The notes beneath the pieces were generated by a model. It ran no database searches and was not told the origin of the DNA. It saw nothing but the letters and a program-made list of their open reading frames with translations. 64,000 nucleotides of DNA from Dryococelus australis (taxonomy: Eukaryota; Arthropoda; Insecta; Phasmatodea; Phasmatidae). The stretch spans positions 212,034,709 to 212,098,708 of the forward strand of contig CM057009.1 of the NCBI GenBank assembly GCA_029891345.1, written 5' to 3'. Each line of letters starts with the position of its first letter. Position 1 is the first letter of the stretch. Made by a program: the position numbers and the translations under genes. This document shows positions 34,377-45,236 of this stretch, one piece after another.

Positions 34377-35727
34377 ATGAAAACTTGACATAGCTACAGT
34401 TGTCGGTTCCATTAAACTGCTTAGTTACTAGGCTATAATGCTTGTATGTTTACTTTTCTATTTAACAATATGTAGTTTCTTCTGAATGTGCAAGAACACA
34501 TGCTACGTACGTTTAGGTGATTTTACTGTAGAATAAATCAGAATTCTCTTAAAAAATACAAAATAGAATAAACTAATTCTGTAAATTCTGAAGAATACAG
34601 AGAAATAAAGACAATTTCAGAACAACAAGCTGTAATAGGTAGTTTCGTATCTTCTGGTCCATTCTGTATGTTATTGTAGACAGTATCTGTTAGCGTTCCC
34701 CATAGAAAAATTTTTAAAGTGGCCTGGTCTGTTGAAAGGGCAGGCAAATGTACATAACCACTTCATCCAATCCAACGATTTTGAAACAAAATGTGAAGAC
34801 AAGCTGTAGTGTGTCTTGCGCTATGCGTGGGGCAACCATAATGCATCCTAGTCGGCAGTGGGAGGTCTTCTAGTAACCGATGAAGTTCATCTGTTAGGAT
34901 GTTGACATATTTTTGGGAATCCAGTGTTCCTTCTATGAGAAAAGGGCCTATGAGATGACGGTTCACTATTACACACCACACATTCGTATCCCATGGATGC
35001 TTTCATTCCACTTTACGAAGTCTATGGGGAATGTTTACTGACCAATAGTGCATGTTTCTGAGGTTGACTTGGCCATGATTTGTAAATGTTGCTTCACCAC
35101 TAAACAAGATACATGACCATTCTGGTGTATCATGTCTTAATGCCCATATACAAAAGTAACACGATTTAAAAAATCGTTGCCATGTAGCGCTTGATGAAGA
35201 GAGACTAGATACGGATGGAAATTATGACGGTGCAGAATGCGTAGTACACTTGCCTGACTCATGCCAGTCTGTCTTGTGATTGCATGGGAGCTAACTTTCG
35301 GATTTACAGCAACAGCAGCAAGAAAATTAATTTCATCCTCTTCTCCGGTTACTCGTTTTTTCCTGTTATGTTTTCGAGGTTTTATACTTTCAATTTCTCG
35401 TAATTGGTTTAATAGTTTCGCAAATTATTATCGAGATGTTTGACGTATATTGGGTTATCGTTTAGCATACATATTACAAGAACGAACAACTTTCTTCCTA
35501 CAATCGCATACACCATCAGCATGTCGGCTTTTTCAACATTAGTAAATACCATCTGCAGCATGTCCTACGTCTAGTTTGTATGATCTATCACAAAGTACTG
35601 ACAAGGAGGTCCCAATGCAGTCAGTGTAAAGGAAATAGAATTTGAATAAACAGACGAACATCGTATCCTAGTAACTAAGCAGTTAAATGGAGCAGACAAC
35701 TGTCGGTATTTAGAATTGTCATATTGT
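34377..35727 (-). mobile_element. Mariner-like (DDxD type) element with about 75-bp TIRs
   Basis: The arms share TAACTGCTTAGTTACTAGG, ACAGTTGTC and flanking matches over about 75 bp in inverted orientation. The left arm lies near 34377-34450 and the right arm near 35655-35727. The 1.35-kb length suits an autonomous mariner-type element. Its transposase, on the minus strand, is decayed. Confidence 0.8.
34600..35230 (-). pseudogene. Mariner-like transposase relic, second catalytic Asp lost
   Basis: The minus strand reads CILFSGEATFTNHGQVNLR (usual S-D-E-A-T-F-x-N-x-G), NMHYWSVNIPH, NVWCVIVNRHLIGPFLIEGT, YVNILTDELHRLLED, HYGCPTHSARHT (usual H-D-G-C-P-A-H), RWIG, and ATLKIFLWGTL-TDTVY (usual L-T-P-x-D-x-F-L-W-G). 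The catalytic Asp residues are replaced at all three sites by Gly, Tyr and another residue, so the copy is inactive even apart from its stops. Confidence 0.8.
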
Positions 35728-36434
35728 GGTAGAACAAAAACTACTTGCACTAAAATTATGAATTCTTATTTCCTCTAGTTTTATTTTCTTAATATGAATA
35801 GGTGTTCTTCCACTTTAAAAAAATGCAATTATGTTCAAAAAATCAACATTCTAATAATTATTCAAATCTGTGTATTGGCTGCAATTTTGGGCCCTTGTAT
35901 AAATTTGAATTCTGTAAAACCAGTACATCAATAGCAACTTTCATTTCCAAAGTATTTGCGGTGCTAGTTCTAGATCATTCATTCAGTATAAGCGAATTTT
36001 AAGCAGTATTGAATTAGAAAAAGTTGGAGGATTGAAGGGAATAGCGAATTTAGTGAACACAGTATCATCACATCTTGTTTGGTTATATCGATTTAGTGGT
36101 TCTAGGAATATGTCATTTCTTTCCTAAGGTACAACACACGACTCAGATAATAAGTGACGGAAGGCAAACCAGGAGTGTCTTACAAACAAATAATAACTAT
36201 GTTACATACATTTTCATCTGATTACGGTACCCCATTTTGTCAATGATCCGAATTTAAAACATATATTACAATGGTTCAAAGCACTTTAGTGATCTCGGTC
36301 AAGGAAATCGCCGAGAATTCAATAAAAAAATTAAATTTTTAATGGGAGGTAACACATGTGGGAATAATTTGTGTATATGATTTCTTTATAGATGTGTAAA
36401 ATGTTTAATCTCAATTTCATAATATTTATTTCAG

Positions 36435-36557
36435 CAATGAAATCTTCAAGTGGACACAAATCTAAAAGTGGGGATAAACCACCGAGAATTGTAAGCCACC
36501 TGTCATCAGCGTTCGTAAAGGATGGCGACCCTGTTACTCTGTCTTGCCGTATTATCG
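36435..36557 (+). CDS. Strn-Mlck: Strn-Mlck-like exon: linker plus start of Ig domain 3
   Basis: The exon follows TTTATTTCAG; the first bases ca complete Pro. It encodes MKSSSGHKSKSGDKPPRIV, then SHLSSAFVKDGDPVTLSCRI with the B-strand Cys, and ends in phase 1 before GTAAGT. The K-P-P-R-I-V entry marks the A strand. The next exon follows after only 83 bases and completes the domain. Confidence 0.92.
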
Positions 36558-36640
36558 GTAAGTTTGAAAGTTATGAGCAACAATTAATTGTTGTTTTTAA
36601 AATGTTGCAAATTTCTACAATCTGTTGTGATACTTTTCAG
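36558..36640 (+). other. Intron 6 of the Strn-Mlck-like gene (83 bp)
   Basis: A GTAAGT donor and a TGATACTTTTCAG acceptor bound the only short intron here; the other seven are 3.7 to 13.6 kb. It contains no inserted element. Confidence 0.92.
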
Positions 36641-36838
36641 GAGCTGATAAATTTGACGTAGTATGGCTTCACAACAACAAGGAAATAAAACCCAGCAAAG
36701 ACTTTGAGTACGCAAACGAAGTCAATATCTATAAGCTTAATATTGCTGAAATCTTCCCAGAAGACTCTGGTACTTACACATGCGAGGCGTTCAATGATGC
36801 AGGAGAGTCATTTAGTAGCTGCACGCTTAACGTATTAG
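36641..36838 (+). CDS. Strn-Mlck: Strn-Mlck-like exon: rest of Ig domain 3
   Basis: The exon begins after ACTTTTCAG; the bases ga complete Gly. It encodes ADKFDVVWLHNNKEIKPSK (C-strand Trp), ANEVNIYKLNIAEIFPE, DSGTYTCEAFNDAGES (F-strand Cys) and FSSCTLNVL, then stops in phase 1 before GTATGG. With 36435-36557 it forms a full I-set domain. This stretch is the part that most strongly recalls insect stretchin-Mlck. Confidence 0.93.
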
Positions 36839-39800
36839 GTATGGTATAAACAATTATGCAATTTGTTATTGAATATGTTTTACCCCCATAGCAAATAGGA
36901 CTAGCTAACCAATTTAATGGTTGGCTGGAATATTTTTATAAAATAAGATTGCTGAACATTCCATTGAACTTATAATTAGCCTTAGATTCGCATTTCGGTC
37001 TATGTAATTTTTTTAGTCTACTTAAATGCTGCATTACTGTCACAAAGACTTAAAAATATCGGAAATGACTTATTAATATCCGATATGTTTGTCTTAAAGC
37101 CTTAGGATGATTTAAAATTTAACCAATTGCATACAAAACAGAAGCAAAGTATCACAGTACAGAATAGCATGAAGAAATGACAGTGGTTTAATAGTTTCTG
37201 TTTCACATGTCTGTGTCCTGTATGACGGGGCATTATTTAAGCCATTAATGTGAACCAAAAAATAACATTGTTAAAATAAAGCTGTTAGTAAATTTCGATC
37301 AATGGCTCATGTGGTATTGAGTATTATATTCCCACAGAAACAACTCGTACTTTTTATAAGAGTTGACTTATCAAACTCTTTCAGGATCTGAAATTTATTC
37401 AGAATCTCAATAAGTTTCCCTACATATTGTCGTTTTTTATTATTATTCTCCTTACACCTCAGAAGGTCCCGTTGAATATTCTCTTTTTGTGGCCGGTATA
37501 GTGCACTTCTAAATAAGGTTCTACCTTTTCTTTGTATACTATCTTCAAAACTTGAGAAAATTTTTGTTTCCTATGTTGGTGACCTCACTGAACCAGCAGG
37601 AAATTTAATGTAGGTTTGGAGTCCATTACATGTACACATAAATTTACTGGTGCCGTCCTGGCGGAAGGGTTTTTATTGCTAAAAGCCCATGCACTTGGGC
37701 AACTCGGAACGATGTGTTGCCATTATAAGGCCGAGGCTGTATTAATAAACAAGAGTCCTTGTGTTATACCAAAGTTGAAAACCAGGATATATATATATAT
37801 AATATATATTCGTTTAAGGAATATATGTAACTGGCTCCATCCAGGATGTTACGATTTTTCCCTGGTTCGTGGTAGTGCACATGTAAGTGAGCTGCTGGGG
37901 CATTAATTTGCAATGGTTAGCAGCGAATGATAACAATAAGGTTATCTCTATCTAAGTTCTGGCTATATCAAGGAGCATGGAAGTAGAAAGAGTTGGCACT
38001 CCCAGGTTACACTTCGATTATTATTTACTAGCTGGATTTGGGTCCAACAACGATTATTTGTTGCAATCTACACAACAAAAACTTTTTACTTTATAATTTA
38101 TCAACATTTATTTATAAAGCGTATAATAAAAAAAAACTATGAATAAAAAACATTACTTGTTCATTCGACTGTGTTATATTACTATTCAATTTCAAATAAA
38201 AGAAAGAACGTATCATAGTGCAGGGCAGCAAGAAGAAATGGCAGGGATTTAATTAAAATTTTATATTGTATTATTTACAATATTTCTAAACCAATATATT
38301 TTGTCGCTGCGGCATGAAATCGTTTACTATAGACTTGCTCCAGGCTGATGATAAATGTGTAAATTACTAATATCTTATGAACAGTAAGAAACAAATATAT
38401 TGTTTGTGAACTAAAGTAAAAAATTCAGAAATCAGATGTTTTTAACAGTATATGCTAGGGGAGTGGAAAATTTCAGAGCTTAGTTTGTGGTTACAATTCT
38501 CGTAACGAAGCAATCGCAAGCTTATTGCACAAGTATTTTAATGCATACAAATTTGTATACAATTTACATAAAAATGTATGATCGCTGCAGAGCGAATACA
38601 AGTGTTCGGGTTTTCTTCCTTCTGTAGGAGGGATCAGGGATAGGAGCCAGTAGAAATCCATCATTTTGAATGACGTCATATACAGGCGTCGCACTCGACG
38701 ACCTGCATTTATCACAAAAATCACTTCAGAAGTTGGTGATTTTACTCCAAATTGCCTCTTTCAGCGAAAAGGTCCGAGAAATGGCAAAATGTTCCGATCA
38801 AATTACTCTTAATTTTGTCGTTTTTCGCTCGAGTCCTCAAATGAAAGAAAAGCGCATTCAAGGCTCCTCATTGCGTGAGTCAAAAATTCCTCAAAGTGCT
38901 AAAGTGGATTCGAGGTTCATCCATGTATGAGCAGCAAGTTGGACTGAGGCTCCGAAACGATACTTGCGGATCAGGAGTGAGTATGGGGGCGGCCATGTTG
39001 GATGTAGGTGACCTTGAACCTCACTCAGGTAACTTTGAAACGGAAAAAATTGTAAAAATTAGGAAAAGTCTAAAACAAATAAAAAAAAACTTAAGAATTA
39101 TAAACAAAAACTAAAACAAGAGTATTTATAAAAAAAAAATTAAAAAATTAAATTAATTTTGGGACAAAGTTGAGAAATTATTATTTAAACCCTAGCATAT
39201 AGTGTTTGCCATATATTCATTTTAGTCGCTTGTTAGTGTACCCACCCTAGAGTTCGATTCTTGAAAAGAATGTGAAGCAGCCCCCCCCCCCCCCCTTCTA
39301 ACGCACACTCGATAGGGCAACGAGCAAACGACCTTGTTAGTCGATTCCTCTTCACCTTAGCGTTAATTAATCATTGATTTTAAAGTCGGTCAATCTGCCG
39401 ACACCACCAACCAACTACCATCCAGACTTATTAATTGTTTGACTACCATCTGAAACCACCAGATTGACCATTTCCTGAAAAACAACGTTTCTTCATTATT
39501 TGTTATAATGCATGCAGGAGGAATAAAAAACGAAAGACATCTACAGAAACTCTGTCAGCTGTTGTCCTGAATGGGAAAACTACTACCTATTCTTCCCATT
39601 GGAAATAGGGAGTGACCAAACACCAACCGTAAACAATCTTTCACATTCACAATTGGGAGGAGAGCTGATAAATGACTGAAATCCTTCAAAAATTTTGCCT
39701 CACATTGCTGATAATTGAGACAGGACCGAGTACGATTGCAGGTATCTCGTTCATTCCAGGACAGACGTTTTTCTCATGTCAAACAAAAGCCCCAAAATAA

Positions 39801-40671
39801 ATCCTATGGTAATATTCATATATCATGCAGAAACCAACAATTTATTAGATTTGGATTGTTTACTCAATAATACCGTGCGTTAATCACACACTGAGGTGTT
39901 TCCTTGATTAATTTTAATGATAAGTAGTTGACATTCAATATTTAAAGTTTGGTAATTATACAAATTGAAGAATATTCAAGAATATTTTGTAGTTTTTACA
40001 AAGCTTCTGACACCTCTTCCACGTGACTCTTGTCACCCACAGTGTGTAATTAAGAGAGATTATACATGTAAGTCGAAGAATCCACTGTAATATTTTCATG
40101 GCTTCTTATGTCGATAATCATAACACAAAAAAAAAAGATAAATGTTCCTCCCAATTGACTAATTGTTATTTTTTACACTGAAGAATGTAATATATGAAGC
40201 GACAGTGCATTGTGAATGGTATAGTTATATAGATTTTCAGCTTGTATTTAAAATAAATGAAAAAAATTATTTTATTTCTTGTAGTTAAGTAAGACCTGAA
40301 TCCATTCACGAACTTGGCCTCGCCCAGGCAGCTGTAACAAAGTAGTGAATATGATAAAAAATATGCGTATCAGTTGTAACTTTTATTTATCAAGTAACAT
40401 AGTTTTATTTTATTATTTTTTAAGAATCCCAGTGATAAAGAAGTAATCACCATACTCTATAGAAATTATATGATTATTTTTTTATTTAAAGAATACACTT
40501 TAACTACACATCATTTATTTAGAAATATAGCTATATACTATTAATTAATTAATTTGTTATATTTCTTCGTTGATATAATAATTTTATTAACACAAAGCAG
40601 TTTGAAAATTCTACCTGCGCAGTGCTGTAGATATGTTGTGACTAACTTGATATTTGTGACGTGTATTTCAG
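36839..40671 (+). other. Intron 7 of the Strn-Mlck-like gene (3.8 kb)
   Basis: A GTATGG donor and a TGTATTTCAG acceptor bound this intron. A pair of similar segments lies near 37140-37190 and 38203-38252, and a run of 15 C at 39281-39295. Two GC-richer stretches (37616-37910 and 38640-39010) have the look of old repeats but could not be assigned. No transposase was seen. Confidence 0.85.
39281..39295 (+). repeat. C homopolymer run (15 C)
   Basis: A simple tract in intron 7. Confidence 0.95.
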
Positions 40672-40785
40672 TACCAAATGAAGAGCCGAAGAGCCCGGTT
40701 TTCAAAACATTCCCCCAGTCTGCAACGGTTCAAGAAGGCGAGAGTGTCAGTTTCGACTGTGAAACTGAGAAAGTGCCACTGAAAG
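40672..40785 (+). CDS. Strn-Mlck: Strn-Mlck-like exon: N-terminal half of Ig domain 4
   Basis: The exon follows GTGTATTTCAG; ta completes Val. It encodes PNEEPKSPVFKTFPQSATV, QEGESVSFDCETEK (B-strand Cys) and VPLK, then ends in phase 1 before GTAATT. The A strand begins at S-P-V-F-K. Its partner is the terminal exon at 44441. Confidence 0.9.
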
Positions 40786-43700
40786 GTAATTCTATCATTA
40801 TAGATTATTTCATTTACTTTCCTATCAAAGCACGTGAGAGTATGGTATATAATAATACTTAGTCCAAACCTCTGCTAATGCAGCTGTATTTAATACGGGG
40901 ATGCAACATACTATCTATTTCTATATTTTAAATTATGGTAAGGCATTCTGTGATCGTAAATTATCCTCTTTTATAGGCCGATATGGCTATAAGGCAATGT
41001 TGGGTTTGTTGTAACACCAGAGTCACAATCCTTCACCACCTTCAAATATTTTGCTTACATTTTTATCGATAGAATTAATGGTAGACGTATGTAGTATTTA
41101 CACGTTTATTTAAGGTTGTTCTACTGTAAAATTTATAACGGTTAATAAAGTAATATTTACAACGGACATAATGTTTAAAGAAGCTAACACGATTGCAATC
41201 TCGTATAATTTTTTCGTTATCACAATTACAACGTCAATGAAATTCTTTAATTTTCGCAGCGCACATTACCTGCTAATTGTTCAGTAACATGTCTCCTTCG
41301 TTCTCATAAAGCTCACCGCAATATTCCACGCTGATGAAGTTCTCTTTGTAACGACTTGAGTACCAAGGTTCGCACACATCATCACGCCGGACAGAGCAGT
41401 CTTGCACGCACCAGCAGCCACGAAAAGTTCAACCGACTGCCAAACCTATGGCAACGCAAAAAATTTGTCATTTGCCTCATTGTAATTCAATGAAATACCT
41501 TTTACCGACTACTGTATATGCTGGGCCTTTGCCACCCGGTAAGCGGCCTTTCTGAGGCAAGTGACTATCATTTGTTCGGTTAGCGTACTTACTCCTGTTA
41601 GTCCAAAGTCGGTGGCACTCACAAGTAGTTGTGTCCTAGGACCTCGATTCTCGTTGGACTAACTGGAACAACTTTCTTTTGAATACATCTATTATATGCC
41701 TGCCGATCGATGTCCCGTTAAACCTGTACTTTAAAGTAGAAATTTTAAAACAGTACAGTGACCTAAGCGAGAAGCTGGCAATAGCATTGCTCTTTTTAAA
41801 ACTCGTTAGTTGTTTTGTTGCACTCTTTATTTCGTATCATTCCGTGTCTGACGGCATACTAGCTTCCTGGCCCTTATATTTGCTGATTATTGATTTCAAG
41901 ATTATATTACGCATGTTCTAATCCAAACATGGGATTGGTTTCCTGTTGCTATTTGTCTTGCAATGTCTCCCATGTCGTCTTCAGGAAGAAGTGGAGTGGA
42001 TTCCAGTATAGCAATACACCCGACTATACAACACTCAGAACTCGCTATAAAGTCGAACAAACGAAACTAAAACTGTCATAAAGGTATGATTGTTGTAGCA
42101 TTTCAAAGAACAAGATTTATATTCTCTTACAATGTATAATATTTTGCTACAATCTCCTTATTGAAAGTTTTAAGAAGTCAATAAGTAAGACTCAAATTTT
42201 AATCAAAATTTAGGCGTATTTCTTTTCGGGATGATTCAGAAAGTGCATTTTGTAAAAAAAAAAAAAAAAAATCTTTCAAGTTGGGCAAACAACCCTTTCC
42301 TAAGGTTCTATGTAAAATATATTTATGTTTATATTTATGTTAAAAACTACTTTAAAAATAACTTTCAATGCATTTATTGAAGTTATAAAAATAATTTTTG
42401 TGGCTGAAATGAAAGTGCATAAAAATCATTTATATTAATATCTGTAAACTCTATAATTATATTGTAGTAGCATACAACTAGACTTATTGTTATGATAGTT
42501 TTGCTTAATATTTTTTTTTGCAAAATGTTGTTTCTGTGTCATTAAAACTGTAAATGCGCTCTAATACGATTTAAATTATACGCTTATTAATTGGATTTGT
42601 ATTTGTATATTAGAAGACAACATATTTTACGGTGTTATAAAAATGCATTCAACTTTCATATGCAACATAATCAAACATTTCTGACAATTTTGGTAGCGTG
42701 TGTACTACTGGTTATTGATATCTGAATGTTGTACAGTCTGGTTGAATGCTCCATGACAAGTGGCTCTATTTCTATATTAAGTTTTATCGTTTGTTCTTTA
42801 TTTCATTTTAATTATTACTTCAGTACGATATACGGCTTTCTTCTGCAACAATATCCTCACAGATTGCCGATCCCAGTTCCACAAAACATTATTAAGGACA
42901 TTTTTGTTTCGTTTCAAGTAGTTTGAAATATTAGACAAAAGCATTACAAATCTCAATTTTTAAGGACATGTATACAACTTCATAGTCGCTTAAGTTCATT
43001 AAGTCATTTAATATTCTTTACCTAATGTTGTTTAAGGAGACTATCACGTTTTTACCTTGAGATAAGAATGTTATACTTTGGTGATTTAACATTTTACATG
43101 GTTTTTAGTCATTAAGTTATAATAAAATTACAGTAATACACTCTCTGTAGGCCTAGGTAACTTGAATAATATTATTGGTCGTTTATGAAATATTCCAGCT
43201 GTTTCTTTTTTCAATACCCCAATTTTTTTTACCGTTTTAAACGGGTGAAACAATTATAAAGAAAATAATTTATATTGAAAATTTTACCAGAATTAAAATA
43301 TATTCTATCCTTCAAATGACTGCTTATAACTTACATTAAAATCTACAGAACGTGTCTATATTCGACGAGGAAGATGATAAGTTGTGCCTATATAGTGCCA
43401 GTTTTGTTATTTATTTGGTTTGTTCATTGATCAAAGAATATTCTTTCGCATGAATAATTTGGTTTAATTTTTGCAGTATATTTTTTTTGCCAATAACTGT
43501 GCGTGTTTCAACGTAAACACTAACAACATTATCAACAGTTATTTTGACCGCGTATTATGGAAAAACGATATGATCTTTATTATTGTTAAAAACGCAATGT
43601 TTTAAACAAGTTGCTACTGAAATTGGTTTCTCTGGAATTATTTAATCTAGATTAAGTTTCCGTACAACAGTAACTAATTTCTTTTTGTAAACCATTTTAC

Positions 43701-44440
43701 AACATTAATTAAACGAACCGTTATACAACTTATTCATTAGGTTCATGTTGGTACTGTTGAATTTCGAACAAAGGCAGAAGCATTCAAATGGGTACAAAGC
43801 AGTAACTAATCAGTGCGCTTAAAGGGCCCCAATCGAGTAAAATGGCATAATAATGCGAGAAGTACAATAAAAAATTAGAAACTGTTATAGGTCCATTTTA
43901 TTCTTGAATAAATATTTTATACTGTTTGCATTTGTTGTGCCTTATTTCTTAATTTTTCGGCCCATGTATATTTTATCCTATAACTTCCACATTTAAACAT
44001 GTTCTTCTATGTGAGATACTTCAGTAATATTTATTTAGGACATGTGAATAGGAAGTCGGTAGATAATTGTTTATTACAGATTAATGTTTAAGTGGCTTTG
44101 AGAATAAAATTGAAACCACAGTAATTATTTGTAAAAATGAATACCAAACATTATAAAAATAAATTAGAAGGCATTGTTATTTCATTACGACCTATAATTG
44201 TTATGTTTTCTTTTGAACTTCTAGTGATACTTTACTCAAGCTATATTTCAAAACGTATTATTATCTGTATGTATTTTATATATCCAAGTAAGCTCTATAA
44301 AATTACAATTTTTATGTAAAATATATATTTCAGCATTTTGTTATAGTTGAGTATATTTCGGGTGTAACAAACAACTTGTAAGTTTTGAAATTAACTTCCT
44401 TACAATACATGTATATATATATTTTTTCTTCATATTGTAG
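40786..44440 (+). other. Intron 8 of the Strn-Mlck-like gene (3.7 kb)
   Basis: A GTAATT donor and a CATATTGTAG acceptor bound this intron. It is mostly AT-rich with simple A/T tracts (for example 17 A near 42256). The GC-richer stretch 41270-41670 looks like an old repeat but is unassigned. No coding signal was recognised. Confidence 0.85.
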
Positions 44441-44643
44441 TATTATGGCTGAAGGATGGCAATCCCGTCGAAGAATCCAGTCCAAGATTTCAGTTCGTGC
44501 AGGATGGGAAAAAGAAATTCAAGTTCCAGATAACAAGCTGCACGCCACAGGACGTGGGCCAGTATTCAACGAAAGCAGTAGGAAAGAAAAATGAAACTTT
44601 CGCAGCATTCTCTCTCAACGTTTATTCTGCGGGCGAACTGTGA
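44441..44643 (+). CDS. Strn-Mlck: Strn-Mlck-like terminal exon: end of Ig domain 4, stop codon
   Basis: The exon follows CATATTGTAG; ta completes Val. It encodes LWLKDGNPVEESSPRFQFV (C-strand Trp), QDGKKKFKFQITSCTPQD, VGQYSTKAVGKKNETF and AAFSLNVYSAGEL, then TGA at 44641-44643. Domain 4 lacks the F-strand Cys: the usual Y-x-C is Y-S-T here, so no Cys pair is possible. As I recall, the fly protein ends in a very similar way, which supports this being a true C-terminus and not a read-through. Other isoforms could splice past it. Confidence 0.9.
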
Positions 44644-44819
44644 ACCAACGGCTTGGCTTAAGGCGTGTTTTATTTTAAGCAGGTAAATAAGGTTATTATT
44701 ACTCACAACGAATATCTCAGAAAGTAATTTAGTCTAGTTTACTTGCCATTTAAAAAGCACTGATCTCTGATTAAGGCAGCTCTCTTTTTAGGATTGTATG
44801 TGGACTTGAAAAGTATTTT

Positions 44820-45085
44820 AGGGGGCCGCGGTGACTGAGCGGTTAGTCTGCTTGCCTCCCATAATGGCGAACTGGGTTCAATCCCCGGACGAGTCAGTCC
44901 CGGATTTTCGAACGTGGTAATAGTGCCATATTATGCTGCTGGTCGGCGGGTTTTTCTTGGGGATGTCCCGTTTCCCTCCCTTTCATTCCGGCGCTGCCCC
45001 ATACTCACCTCAATCACCTACATCGGCTCTCAAGACCTCGCTGTTAAGAGCCGCCAAAATATCTTTATTCACCCTCACCTTCTTC
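44820..45085 (+). repeat. tRNA-derived SINE, copy 1
   Basis: GGGGCCGCGGTGACTGAGCG carries a pol III A box (TGACTGAGCGG, 44832-44842), and GGTTCAATCCC (44875-44885) is a B box at tRNA spacing. The body that follows (GGTCGGCGGGTTTTTCTTGG, then GGATGTCCCGTTTCCCTCC) is not tRNA. A diverged copy occurs at about 53828-54080. Confidence 0.85.
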
Positions 45086-45230
45086 AAAAGAAGTTTATTA
45101 TAATATTACATACCTGCGTAGATTTTGTGTATAAAACAGTATTTTCATCTTTATGTGTACAATGACTATATCAAAATAGCCATCAGAAGAAAATATGCAC
45201 GTTGGTAATTATTTTAATTTCAAATGTGCA

Positions 45231-45236
45231 AATAAA
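45231..45236 (+). promoter_or_regulatory. Candidate polyadenylation signal AATAAA
   Basis: This is the first AATAAA after the stop codon, about 590 bases downstream. If it is used, the 3' UTR includes the SINE at 44820-45085. Another AATAAA lies at 46258-46263. In AT-rich DNA the motif occurs often by chance. Confidence 0.35.

Larger units (their letters stand above)
31308..36434 (+). other. Intron 5 of the Strn-Mlck-like gene (5.1 kb)
   Basis: A GTAAGT donor and an ATTTATTTCAG acceptor bound this intron. It contains a Tc1-like transposase relic on the minus strand (32130-33165) and a mariner-like element with TIRs (34377-35727). Both sit in otherwise AT-rich sequence in which I recognise nothing else (31308-32129, 33220-34376, 35728-36434). 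Confidence 0.85.
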
